Positions 30,583-37,831 of a stretch of 37,831 bases of DNA are shown here, piece by piece; the stretch's first letter is position 1; every line of letters begins with the position of its first letter. Both the position numbers and the translations under genes were made by a program. The DNA lies in NCBI GenBank assembly GCA_017532345.1, contig JAFXJJ010000019.1:1-37831 (forward strand). Direction: 5' to 3'. Below the pieces are notes generated by a model, which was not told where the DNA came from, made no database searches, and saw only the letters and a program-made list of their open reading frames with translations. The stretch is from Erysipelotrichales bacterium. GTDB taxonomy: Bacteria; Bacillota_I; Bacilli_A; Erysipelotrichales; Erysipelotrichaceae.

Positions 30583-31183
30583 TATTCTTGGAGAGCTTTA
30601 TCCTAATGCTTATTGCGAATTAATTCATGAAAGTGCATTTCAATTAACCATTGCTGTGATGCTTAGTGCACAAACGACTGATGCTGCTGTTAATAAATGC
30701 ACTAGTGTATTATTTAGTAAATATGATGACGTATATAAAATGAATAATGCATCAGAGGAAGAAATTTACGATATTATTAAAAGATTGGGATTGGCCAAAA
30801 CAAAAGCACATAATATTAAACTACTATGTGCTAAGCTGATTGCTGAATTTGATGGTAATGTACCCAATGATTTTGATGCACTAGTAACTTTACCTGGTGT
30901 AGGAAGAAAGTCTGCTAACGTTATTTTAAGTTGTTGGTTTAAAGTACCTGCATTTCCTGTTGATACACATGTTGAAAGAACGTGTAAAAGATTACGTATT
31001 GCTAGTAAAGATGATACGGTCTTAGCAGTTGAGAAGAGAGTTTGTAAGGCATTAATGCCTGAGCAATATTATTATATGCATCATCGCTTAATCTTCTTTG
31101 GTAGATATATGTGTAAAGCGCAAAAGCCTGAGTGTGATAAGTGTCCATTAACCAAATATTGTACTTTAATCAAATCAAAATAA
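30548..31183 (+). CDS. nth: Endonuclease III
   Basis: A 211-residue DNA glycosylase/AP lyase that removes oxidised pyrimidines. The helix-hairpin-helix is LPGVGRKSANVI with catalytic Lys121, and the catalytic aspartate is Asp139 in VDTHVER, the same positions as E. coli Lys120/Asp138. The 4Fe-4S ligands follow the canonical C-x6-C-x2-C-x5-C spacing at the C-terminus. GAGG lies 9 nt before the ATG, inside dnaD, whose last 35 nt are shared in another frame. Ends in a strong terminator shared with the PBP gene. Confidence 0.97.
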   Translation: MRSKKDIQDIYNILGELYPNAYCELIHESAFQLTIAVMLSAQTTDAAVNKCTSVLFSKYDDVYKMNNASEEEIYDIIKRLGLAKTKAHNIKLLCAKLIAEFDGNVPNDFDALVTLPGVGRKSANVILSCWFKVPAFPVDTHVERTCKRLRIASKDDTVLAVEKRVCKALMPEQYYYMHHRLIFFGRYMCKAQKPECDKCPLTKYCTLIKSK

Positions 31184-31184
31184 A

Positions 31185-31217
31185 AGCTTATATCAGTTCG
31201 ATATAAGCTCTTTTTTT
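31185..31217. terminator. Bidirectional terminator between nth and the PBP gene
   Basis: Stem AGCTTATATC/GATATAAGCT, loop AGTTC, then C and seven T on the + strand. AAAA on the other side supports - strand use. Confidence 0.87.
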
Positions 31218-31220
31218 GTA

Positions 31221-33962
31221 TTAATTGAAGTAGTCCCAAATACCTTCCCATTCAGGATCAGATTCAATTTGAGAAGAAAATGGAACAATTACATCGTGAC
31301 AAATAGAATTACTTACTACATCAGTAGCAACTGTAAGACCATAATAACCACATACTTGAATTGTATTTGATTCTAATACTGGTAATGGATATGCAGTAAC
31401 TGCATCAGTAGATTGATATGATGTTAATAACTCTCCATTTTCATATACATCTACAAAGTAATTTACATTACCATAATATAATTTCTCATCATAAATTAGA
31501 TTAGCTTCAACACCTAATGTTACCGCAGAGGCTCCAGCTTCATTTACTAATGGACCATCAAATACATAACCTTGAGGACCTGTTTCTTCAACAACTGGAC
31601 CTTCAATTTCAGGAACCTCGATTGATGGTCCTTCGATTGGATTTCCTTCTTCATCAACGGCACCTTCGACTCCAAGTGATAAAGTAGGAACAATATAACT
31701 TGTTGGAATTTTTGAACCTTCTTCAGGGTAGTAAGTTAAATAATACATCTTAGTTCCTGTAGGTTCTTTAACTCTTTCTAAATCAGGGTATTCAGCAAAT
31801 GTAACTACTAATGAATTAGTTTCTTCCATGAAATCTGCTTCAAATGATTGTAGTGTATCTACTGGCGTAGGTGCCATACCAACAACTTCATTGAATTCTG
31901 ATTTAATTAAGCCAGTAACTAACATTTCAGGAGCAACACCTTCACTAATAGCATAAGGATAAGTTCCTAATACATGAGTAATACTATCAATTCCTTCTTC
32001 AGGCATATCGACATCAGCAGGGTATGTTTCAGCAGTTTCAGCTAGTTTAAACAACATTTCTTTTGCGATTGTTACAGGAATATTTAATTGGTTCTTAGCG
32101 TTTGTGAAGTATGTTTCAGCACCCTTTACAGGTGAATCATAACCTGTCCATACAGCAACTGAATAATCTCCAGTATATGCAGCTACCCATTTATCTTTGA
32201 TAGCACCAACTGGGATACCATACTCTTCGGCTTCTGAACCATAGTCAGTAGTACCAGTTTTCGCATATGCTTTAAATTTATCACTCTTAAGTATTTGCAT
32301 GTAGTTATACCAAGGTGAGTTAACACACTTATTAAGCATTTCACTTGTTAGATATGCAGCTTGTTCTGAAATAACTGTAGTAGGTAAGTATTCAGGTTCA
32401 ATTGGAGCAACATCGCTATCAATATATTCAATACGTGCGATTGTAGTTGGTTTAATATAATCACCACCACGAGCAATTGTTGAATATGCAGAAGCTAATT
32501 GAGTAGGTGTAACTTCAAATGTTGATGAACCAATAACATAACCTAATGTAAATTCATTTGGATCAACTTCAAATCCTAAATTACGAATATGATTAACAAT
32601 ATAATCTGTACCTAATTCATCTACTAATTGTTCAAAGGTAATCATTGCAGATGTATTACGAGAACGAGAAATAGCTTCTTCTAATGTGATTTGTCCTAAG
32701 TATACACCATCAACATTAGGTAATAAGATATCTGTTCCTCGATATACAATTGGAATATCTTCGACAACATGAGTTGTAGACCAGCCTAATTCTTCAAATG
32801 CTAATGCATAAGCAAGAATTGGTTTTGCTGTAGAACCAGGTTGTTTATACATTGAAGTAGCACGGTTGAATTGGCGTTGACCAGAGTAATCTCTACCTCC
32901 ACCAATAGCTACCATATGACCTGTATCATTTTCAATTACAGTAAATGCAGCTTGGAAATAACTATCGTTTGCTGGAAATTTAGCTGATGTCTTACCAGCT
33001 AATACATTTTCAGCATGTTCTTGTGCAGCTCTATCCATATATGTATAAATAACCATTTGTGTATCATATGGGTTATCACCAGTTAAACTAATACATTCTT
33101 CTACAACCGCATCTAAATATGCTTGATAAGGATATGTAGTACCACTAACTGGTTCATAAGATAATAAATCTTCTAAGCGAGTTGATTTAGCTAAGGCACA
33201 TTCTTCTTCGGTAATATAACCATGGTGTAGCATTAAGTTTAAAACAACATTACGACGCTCAGTTGCTAATGAAAGATTAACATAAGGATTATAAGAATAT
33301 GGAGCATTTACAACACCAGCTAACATAGCTGCTTCTGGTAATGTTAATTCAGTAGCGTCTTTACCGAAGTAATATTCTGCACCTTTTTGAATACCATAGC
33401 TGTTACCCCCAAATAAGATTTTATTGATATAGTATTCAAAAATATCTTCTTTAGAAACAGCACGTTCAGTTTGTAGTGCTAAATAAATTTCTTTAATCTT
33501 ACGTGGAATTGATTTTTCAGCAACAGATTCTTTAGTTGTAAAGTATGAGTTCTTTACTACCTGCATTGTGATTGTTGAACCACCTTGAGAGAAGTTTCTA
33601 GTTTTTAAGTTCTCAATTGCAGCTTTTATAAAACGAGGTAAATCGAAGCCATTGTGTTCAAAGTAACGTGAATCTTCAACTGCAATGAATGCATCGATTA
33701 CTACTTGAGGTAAGTCTTCATAATCTACATTCTCACGACTTTGTTCTCCTAAGTCTACAATTAATTGTCCTTCACTATCATAGATACGTGAAGATTCAGC
33801 TGAGCCAAATCTAGATACATCTAATTCAGGAGCATCCTGTAAGATAGAGGCAACATAGTAAATACCAGCACCACCTACAATAAAGAATGCACTTAGGAAT
33901 AATACTAGTAGGGCATAGAATATACTACTAGCACGTAATTTCTTTTTCTTTTTATTCGCCAT
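31221..33962 (-). CDS. Class A penicillin-binding protein (PBP1)
   Basis: A 913-residue bifunctional peptidoglycan synthase. A short cytoplasmic Lys-rich tail and one membrane segment (about 14-40) are followed by the GT51 glycosyltransferase domain (catalytic Glu96 in AVEDSRYFEHNG, then GGSTITMQVVKNSYF and KEIYLALQTER). The transpeptidase domain has the SxxK motif with Ser377/Lys380 (PGSTAKP), SRN and KTGTTD. After about residue 660 comes an extension with a Pro/Glu/Gly-rich acidic segment (EEGNPIEGPSIEVPEIEGP) and a last beta-rich part of unknown role. Follows recU by 3 nt, the recU-ponA arrangement of Bacillus. AAAGGAG precedes the ATG. Confidence 0.95.
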   Translation of the reverse strand: MANKKKKKLRASSIFYALLVLFLSAFFIVGGAGIYYVASILQDAPELDVSRFGSAESSRIYDSEGQLIVDLGEQSRENVDYEDLPQVVIDAFIAVEDSRYFEHNGFDLPRFIKAAIENLKTRNFSQGGSTITMQVVKNSYFTTKESVAEKSIPRKIKEIYLALQTERAVSKEDIFEYYINKILFGGNSYGIQKGAEYYFGKDATELTLPEAAMLAGVVNAPYSYNPYVNLSLATERRNVVLNLMLHHGYITEEECALAKSTRLEDLLSYEPVSGTTYPYQAYLDAVVEECISLTGDNPYDTQMVIYTYMDRAAQEHAENVLAGKTSAKFPANDSYFQAAFTVIENDTGHMVAIGGGRDYSGQRQFNRATSMYKQPGSTAKPILAYALAFEELGWSTTHVVEDIPIVYRGTDILLPNVDGVYLGQITLEEAISRSRNTSAMITFEQLVDELGTDYIVNHIRNLGFEVDPNEFTLGYVIGSSTFEVTPTQLASAYSTIARGGDYIKPTTIARIEYIDSDVAPIEPEYLPTTVISEQAAYLTSEMLNKCVNSPWYNYMQILKSDKFKAYAKTGTTDYGSEAEEYGIPVGAIKDKWVAAYTGDYSVAVWTGYDSPVKGAETYFTNAKNQLNIPVTIAKEMLFKLAETAETYPADVDMPEEGIDSITHVLGTYPYAISEGVAPEMLVTGLIKSEFNEVVGMAPTPVDTLQSFEADFMEETNSLVVTFAEYPDLERVKEPTGTKMYYLTYYPEEGSKIPTSYIVPTLSLGVEGAVDEEGNPIEGPSIEVPEIEGPVVEETGPQGYVFDGPLVNEAGASAVTLGVEANLIYDEKLYYGNVNYFVDVYENGELLTSYQSTDAVTAYPLPVLESNTIQVCGYYGLTVATDVVSNSICHDVIVPFSSQIESDPEWEGIWDYFN

Positions 33963-33965
33963 AAA

Positions 33966-34538
33966 TTACTCTCCTTTAAAATATACTTTATCAACTACAT
34001 CTAAATAATTAAGACGTGGTTGATAACCATCTTTTACTTGATATCCTGCTTCTTTAACCCATTCATAAGTTAATGACTTAGTCTTAGGATCATCATATTT
34101 CTCGATAACATCTTTCGCATCAATTAAATATGTTTCTTGATAAGCAGTAAAACGTAGTAAAACAAAACCAATTCCACCATGCTTCAACACTCTTCTTAAA
34201 TGTTCAACCTGATGGGCGTGTATAAACTGTAAAGGGAAGGATACTTTAGATTGAATTTGTTTGGCTTCAAAATCAATCGGTCTTCCTTTGTATATACCAT
34301 TGTAATCGGTTGTGGATGGAGTTCTGAAATAAGCTTCAACAATCTTGGCTTTATTTCTTGAAGGATAATTAACCTTAACGATTTGTATCGGAGTAGGCTT
34401 TTTGTGTATTAAAGCTTTCTCGTGTGCAATATAATATTCGTTACTTTCATTAATTTCGTCTTCAAAACTCATTCCTCTATTACCAATATAAACATTTGGA
34501 TTAGAGTGAACTGTCTTCTTTGTTGGATAACCTACCAT
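33966..34538 (-). CDS. recU: Holliday junction resolvase RecU
   Basis: A 190-residue junction resolvase of Bacillota. Landmarks: GNRGMSFEDEINESNEYY with the first conserved Glu, STTDYNGIYKGRPIDFEAKQ with the metal-binding Asp and Glu/Lys of a PD-(D/E)xK-type site, then FPLQFIHAHQVEHLRRVLKHGGIGFVLLRF. Length and domain order are normal. First gene of an operon with the class A PBP, linking recombination and cell-wall synthesis as in B. subtilis. AAGGTGATG carries the SD. A clear promoter lies at 34556-34584. Confidence 0.95.
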   Translation of the reverse strand: MVGYPTKKTVHSNPNVYIGNRGMSFEDEINESNEYYIAHEKALIHKKPTPIQIVKVNYPSRNKAKIVEAYFRTPSTTDYNGIYKGRPIDFEAKQIQSKVSFPLQFIHAHQVEHLRRVLKHGGIGFVLLRFTAYQETYLIDAKDVIEKYDDPKTKSLTYEWVKEAGYQVKDGYQPRLNYLDVVDKVYFKGE

Positions 34539-34555
34539 TCTTCATCACCTTAATT

Positions 34556-34584
34556 ATTATAATAGATTTTCCTTTTTTAGACAA
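34556..34584 (-). promoter_or_regulatory. Promoter of recU-PBP operon
   Basis: On the - strand, TTGTCT (34584-34579), 17 nt, TATAAT (34561-34556). Confidence 0.78.
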
Positions 34585-34690
34585 CATTACATAACTTTAA
34601 ATCGGATAAGTTACATTATTATTATGATAAATAGCATAAATAATATAAGGATTTATTTAGAAAATAGAGTATATATCAATATTAGATATC

Positions 34691-34719
34691 TTGAATTACA
34701 TGAGGAAATCATTTAAAAT
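34691..34719 (+). promoter_or_regulatory. Promoter of gpsB-rnpB
   Basis: TTGAAT (34691-34696), 17 nt, TAAAAT (34714-34719). SD GGAGAGGTG of gpsB follows at 34725-34733, so the leader would be very short. Confidence 0.65.
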
Positions 34720-34739
34720 ACTATGGAGAGGTGTTAGGT

Positions 34740-35057
34740 ATGGAACTAAAGCTAGATGCAAGAAAAATTTTAGAAAATGAATTTCATGTAGATTTTAAAG
34801 GATATCGTGCAATTGAAGTAGATGAATTTTTAGATGTAGTTATTGCTGATTATCAAAAGTTTGATGAAATTATTAAAACTTTAAATAACAAAATTAATCA
34901 ATTAGAGTTACAAAACTCTTCATTAAAGGCGCAAGTGATGGATTTAGAAAATCGTCAAGCACTTCAAAATGTTGGTAATGAAGAAAATATCACGCAAGTT
35001 GATATTATAAAAAGACTTGTCAAATTGGAAAATGAAGTGTATAGTAAATTACGTTAA
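34740..35057 (+). CDS. gpsB: Cell-division protein GpsB (DivIVA family)
   Basis: A 105-residue GpsB, the small DivIVA-like adaptor that brings class A PBPs to the division site in Bacillota. The N-terminal membrane-binding domain is typical (LDARKILENEFHVDFKGYRAIEVDEFLDVVIADY), followed by a coiled coil (KTLNNKINQLELQNSSLKAQVMDLE) and a C-terminal trimer helix (TQVDIIKRLVKLENEVY). The frame starts at a GTG at 34731, which is inside the SD GGAGAGGTG, so the ATG at 34740 is used. It lies divergent to the recU-PBP1 operon, whose product is its expected partner. Its stop is immediately followed by RNase P RNA. Confidence 0.93.
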   Translation: MELKLDARKILENEFHVDFKGYRAIEVDEFLDVVIADYQKFDEIIKTLNNKINQLELQNSSLKAQVMDLENRQALQNVGNEENITQVDIIKRLVKLENEVYSKLR

Positions 35058-35414
35058 ATTTTATACACCGCAATCGCTGCCAATATAGATTGGTAGAGGA
35101 AAGTCCATGCTCGCATAATCTGTGATGATTATAGTGTTTGTGCTAGGCCAATAAATAAGCCTAGGTAAGTATAACTTAACGGCTGAAAGAAACCTAAGGC
35201 GCAAGCTATGGTGTATTTCTATAAAAGTGCCACAGTGACGTAGTCCTATTGGAAACGATAGGGGTGGAACGCGGTAAACCCCACAAGCGAGAAACCCAAA
35301 TTTTGGTCGGGGAACTTTACAAGGCGAAACGAAGCTAAGTGAAGACATAGCAATATGTAGATAAATGGTTGCACTCAGTAATGAGAACAGAACATGGCTT
35401 ATGTAGTATAAAAT
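35058..35414 (+). ncRNA. rnpB: RNase P RNA component (type B)
   Basis: The catalytic RNA that cuts tRNA 5' leaders. The universal blocks are present: GAGGAAAGTCCATGCTCG near 35096, GTGCCACAGTGACG, GGAACGCGGTAAACCCC, GAGAAACCCAAATTTTGG and ACAGAACATGGCTTATG near the 3' end. P1 closes the molecule as ATTTTATAC (35058-35066) with GTATAAAAT (35406-35414). The overall arrangement follows the Bacillus (type B) RNA, with a shorter P12-like region. It begins on the base after the gpsB stop codon, so it may be processed from a shared transcript. The 5' and 3' ends given are those of P1. Confidence 0.96.
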
Positions 35415-35416
35415 AG

Positions 35417-35443
35417 AAAAAGGTAACGAAAGTTACCTTTTTT
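35417..35443 (+). terminator. Terminator of rnpB
   Basis: An 11-bp stem, AAAAAGGTAAC/GTTACCTTTTT, loop GAAA, followed by T. It lies 2 nt after the end of P1. Confidence 0.9.
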
Positions 35444-35468
35444 GCTTATTTTGATAGGAAAAATGTGA

Positions 35469-35497
35469 TTGATTTATATAAATAACTTAGGTATAAT
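35469..35497 (+). promoter_or_regulatory. Promoter of the rodZ-like/pgsA/cinA/recA operon
   Basis: TTGATT (35469-35474), 17 nt, TATAAT (35492-35497). The first ATG of the longer reading frame (35469) would lie inside this promoter, so the start at 35529 is used for the gene. Confidence 0.82.
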
Positions 35498-35528
35498 TAA
35501 TATGGTATCTTGTGTAGGTGGTGAAAGA

Positions 35529-36416
35529 ATGCTTGAAGTTGGAAGAATACTGAAGGAAGAAAGAGAGAGACAGGGATTAACTGTTGAAGATATATCAGCT
35601 CGTACACGTTTTAATACTTCACAAATTGAAGCTATTGAACGAGGCGATTTGGACTATTTCAGAGATGACTTATCGTATGTTAAGTTTTTTGTGCAGTTTT
35701 ATTGTAAAACTTTAGGTATAGATTTCTCACAATTTAAGGATGAATTTGATGAAAACATGGTAACTTACACTACTATGTTAACTCAACAAGAAGTTGAATC
35801 ACTACGAAAAGCTAATGAAAAGCTTAAGAAAAAGGTACAAGGGCAACATAAAAAGAAAAGAAAAAAATTACGTTTACGCATGGATGCTTCCGTAATATCA
35901 ATGCTTATTATTGCTTTTGTTATGATTGCTGCACTAAGTTTTGCGTTTGGTCGTTATATCTTCCCAGATTTAATGAACAATCAAAACAATGAAGAGCCAG
36001 CAATTACAACACCTAAGATTACGATTACTGAAAATACAACTACTTCAACAAGTAATGTTATTGTGAAAGAAGCTTGTGAACTAGAATTCAAACAAGAAAG
36101 CTACAATACATACAATATTGTATATAGTGGTAACTGTGAAGATATCGTTGTGAAGGTGAAATTTGCTCATCGAACATGGGTAGATGCATCTATTAATGGA
36201 GAACGTACAAATACTCCTAAATCAAATTATACTTATGGTACAGGTGAAGAAATTGAATACCATATGCCAGTTAGTACTGGTTCAAAATTGACTCTTAATA
36301 TGGGATATTTTAAGGGAAATCAATTCTATGTTAATGATGAAATGGTTGAATTAGATAGTTCTATTAGAAACAGTGCTAGTGGTAATACTGTTTATTTTAC
36401 ATTAAAAGGAGAGTAA
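35529..36416 (+). CDS. RodZ-like HTH membrane protein
   Basis: A 295-residue RodZ/YmfM-type protein of the cell-shape machinery. Its N-terminal xenobiotic-response HTH (LEVGRILKEERERQGLTVEDISARTRFNTSQIEAIERGD, residues 2-40) contacts MreB in characterised RodZ. Then come a Lys/Arg-rich stretch, one membrane segment (about 120-145), a Thr/Asn-rich linker and an extracytoplasmic DUF4115-like beta domain (about 175-295) with VKVKFAHRTWVDASINGE. The ATG at 35529 is preceded by AGGTGGTG; the longer frame from 35469 overlaps the promoter. First gene of the operon leading to pgsA, as ymfM-pgsA in Bacillus. Confidence 0.9.
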   Translation: MLEVGRILKEERERQGLTVEDISARTRFNTSQIEAIERGDLDYFRDDLSYVKFFVQFYCKTLGIDFSQFKDEFDENMVTYTTMLTQQEVESLRKANEKLKKKVQGQHKKKRKKLRLRMDASVISMLIIAFVMIAALSFAFGRYIFPDLMNNQNNEEPAITTPKITITENTTTSTSNVIVKEACELEFKQESYNTYNIVYSGNCEDIVVKVKFAHRTWVDASINGERTNTPKSNYTYGTGEEIEYHMPVSTGSKLTLNMGYFKGNQFYVNDEMVELDSSIRNSASGNTVYFTLKGE

Positions 36417-36419
36417 TTT

Positions 36420-37013
36420 ATGAATTTACCTAATATATTAACAGTTATTAGAATGTTATTAGTTCCAGTAATTGTGTTAGTATTTTATTTCCCATACTCA
36501 TATTTCAATATTGATTTAATGAGTTTTCAATTTGGGAATGTTTCATTATCAATCGTAAATATTGTAGCTGTTGTGATATTTGCAGTAGCTTCATTTACTG
36601 ATTTCTTAGATGGATATATTGCACGTAAAAATAACTTGGTAACAACATTTGGAAAATTTATGGATCCAATTGCTGATAAATTATTAGTTAATACATTATT
36701 TATCGTATTAGCAACACGTGGTATTGTACCTGCTATACCAGTAATTGTAATGGTATGGCGTGATACTATTGTTGATGCACTACGCTTAACAGCAGCTGAA
36801 AAAGGTAAAGTAGTTTCGGCTGGATTCTTAGGTAAGCTTAAAACTGTACTACAAATGGTTGCGTTAATTTTTATTTTAATTAATAATTTACCATTTGAAT
36901 TATATGGCTTACCAGTATCAGACTTCTTATTATGGAGTGCTATGATTGCTAGTGTATTAAGTGGTGTATACTATTTTGTTCAATTAAAGGATTATGTATT
37001 GGAGAGTATGTAA
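36420..37013 (+). CDS. pgsA: CDP-diacylglycerol--glycerol-3-phosphate 3-phosphatidyltransferase
   Basis: A 197-residue membrane enzyme that makes phosphatidylglycerol phosphate, the first committed step to phosphatidylglycerol. The CDP-alcohol phosphotransferase motif DG-x2-AR-x8-G-x3-D-x3-D is complete (DFLDGYIARKNNLVTTFGKFMDPIADKLL). MNLPNILTVIRMLLVP at the N-terminus is typical of PgsA. About four to six hydrophobic segments. An AAAGGAG SD lies in the end of the upstream gene, and cinA follows after 3 nt. Confidence 0.96.
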   Translation: MNLPNILTVIRMLLVPVIVLVFYFPYSYFNIDLMSFQFGNVSLSIVNIVAVVIFAVASFTDFLDGYIARKNNLVTTFGKFMDPIADKLLVNTLFIVLATRGIVPAIPVIVMVWRDTIVDALRLTAAEKGKVVSAGFLGKLKTVLQMVALIFILINNLPFELYGLPVSDFLLWSAMIASVLSGVYYFVQLKDYVLESM

Positions 37014-37016
37014 TTA

Positions 37017-37490
37017 ATGAAAGAATTAGTTACTTTACTTCGTGAATGTAATCTTACAATTGCGAGTTGTGAAAGTTTAAGTGGTGGTTTATTTGCTGCC
37101 AAATTAGTTGAAATACCTGGTGTTAGTAGTGTGTTTGTGGGGAGTGTAGTAACCTATGCAACTAGAATTAAACATGAGGTTGTATACGTTAAACAAAACA
37201 CTATTGATGAAAAAGGTGTAGTTAGTGCAGAAGTTGCTAATGAAATGGCTGAGAATATTGCCGCACTTATGAAAAGTGATATAGGGGTATCCTTTACTGG
37301 CAACGCAGGACCTGATGTTATGGAGGGGAAACCTGCTGGCCTAGTATACTCAAGTATATTTTATAAAGGTAAAATAGTTTCTTATGAAGATATGATTTCA
37401 GGTACACGAAATGAAGTTAGAAATCAAATCGTTGATTTAATGACTCAACGTTTAATAACGCTTATAAGCAAGGAGAAACAAAATGGCTAA
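37017..37490 (+). CDS. cinA: CinA C-terminal domain protein (nicotinamide-nucleotide amidase)
   Basis: A 157-residue protein containing only the C-terminal amidase domain of CinA (PncC), which deamidates nicotinamide mononucleotide. Visible are the [34 protein letters not shown] core with the catalytic Ser/Lys region, AEVANEMA, and VSFTGNAGP. The N-terminal molybdopterin-binding-like domain (COG1058) found in most Bacillota CinA is absent. The gene keeps the pgsA-cinA-recA order. It overlaps recA by 8 nt, with the recA SD inside cinA. NMN recycling is a role known for the family. Confidence 0.92.
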   Translation: MKELVTLLRECNLTIASCESLSGGLFAAKLVEIPGVSSVFVGSVVTYATRIKHEVVYVKQNTIDEKGVVSAEVANEMAENIAALMKSDIGVSFTGNAGPDVMEGKPAGLVYSSIFYKGKIVSYEDMISGTRNEVRNQIVDLMTQRLITLISKEKQNG

Positions 37491-37831
37491 AGAAAAAGAA
37501 GTTAAAGATGAAAGAGATGAGCTTTTAAATGAAGCGTTGAAACAAATTGAAAAGCAATTTGGTAAAGGCGCTGTCATGTGTTTAGGTGATAGAGCTAATG
37601 TTGATGTAGATGTAATTCCTACTGGTTCATTAACATTAGATTATGCACTAGGTATTGGTGGTTATCCTAAAGGACGTATTATTGAAATTTATGGTCCTGA
37701 ATCAAGTGGTAAGACTACTGTAACTTTACATGCAATTGCTGAAGTACAAAGAAAAGGTGGACGTTGTGCATTTATTGATGCTGAACATGCTATTGATCCG
37801 ATGTATGCTAAGAAATTAGGTGTAAAGATTG
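37483..37831 (+). CDS. recA: Recombinase RecA (N-terminal part, cut by window end)
   Basis: The first 116 codons of RecA are open to the end of the window. Recognisable are [56 protein letters not shown] with the Walker A, and [11 protein letters not shown] with the conserved glutamate. AAGGAG lies 8 nt before the ATG at 37483 in cinA. It is the last gene of the pgsA-cinA-recA order. The rest of the gene and its terminator are outside the window. The frame has no stop here, so a complete product of about 345 residues is expected but not seen. Confidence 0.95.
   Translation, partial: MAKEKEVKDERDELLNEALKQIEKQFGKGAVMCLGDRANVDVDVIPTGSLTLDYALGIGGYPKGRIIEIYGPESSGKTTVTLHAIAEVQRKGGRCAFIDAEHAIDPMYAKKLGVKI

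Noticed and set aside
35061-35348. 95-codon open frame on the - strand
   Set aside because: It lies entirely within RNase P RNA, whose conserved blocks explain the sequence. No promoter or SD.

Overview
The window is a strongly A+T-rich chromosomal segment from a low-G+C Gram-positive bacterium (Bacillota). Evidence: AGGAGG/AGGTG-type Shine-Dalgarno (SD) sites, TTGnnn-N16/17-TATAAT promoters, a Bacillus-type (type B) RNase P RNA, and the gpsB-rnpB, recU-PBP1 and yqeG-yqeH-yhbY-nadD-yqeK-rsfS-yqeM neighbourhoods. A complete sigma-K gene indicates a spore former, and a CheV gene indicates chemotaxis. The very low G+C and the NadD-YqeK fusion fit an Erysipelotrichia-like lineage, but this placement is inference. 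I see no transposase, phage gene or CRISPR array.

Layout. 1-7.5 kb: the end of a tRNA cluster (tRNA-fMet 3' end, tRNA-Phe), a VanW-family gene, a YitT membrane protein with a GNAT acetyltransferase, a C_GCAxxG_C_C redox protein, rimO with a family-6 DNA glycosylase, an MBL hydrolase, a two-gene radical SAM/kinase operon and tRNA-Leu(CAA). 7.5-13 kb: asnA, a split chromate transporter pair, a lipoprotein that appears to start at AUU, a PurC-like gene lacking its C-terminal half, and divergent xpt and 5'-nucleotidase genes. 13-19.3 kb: cheV, a NusG-domain-II protein, a tetrahydrofolate riboswitch with folT, a probable new structured small RNA, sigK, a hypothetical gene, ridA, a LysR regulator and a CpXC protein with a lysine-rich tail. 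19.4-24 kb: a Mbeg1-like hydrolase, a DUF1801 protein, a HAD phosphatase, and a PhoP/PhoR-type two-component system behind a four-repeat PHO-box-like array. 24-28.7 kb: the ribosome-assembly/NAD operon yqeG-yqeH-yhbY-nadD/yqeK-rsfS-yqeM-mtnN. 28.8-37.8 kb: a thioredoxin-like membrane protein, a small membrane protein with dnaD and nth, recU with a class A PBP, gpsB-rnpB, and a RodZ-like gene followed by pgsA, cinA (C-terminal domain) and recA, which runs off the window.

Most of the segment is housekeeping: cell-envelope growth (PBP1, GpsB, RodZ-like, PgsA), DNA replication and repair (DnaD, Nth, RecU, RecA, glycosylase), ribosome maturation (RimO, YqeH, YhbY, RsfS) and purine/folate/NAD supply. 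The least explained items are the roughly 220-nt RNA at 15296-15515, the radical SAM/kinase operon at 5531-7368, the AUU-initiated lipoprotein at 9911 and the truncated purC at 10967. Many starts given here are internal to longer reading frames. They were chosen because an SD or promoter element overlaps the upstream start codon.
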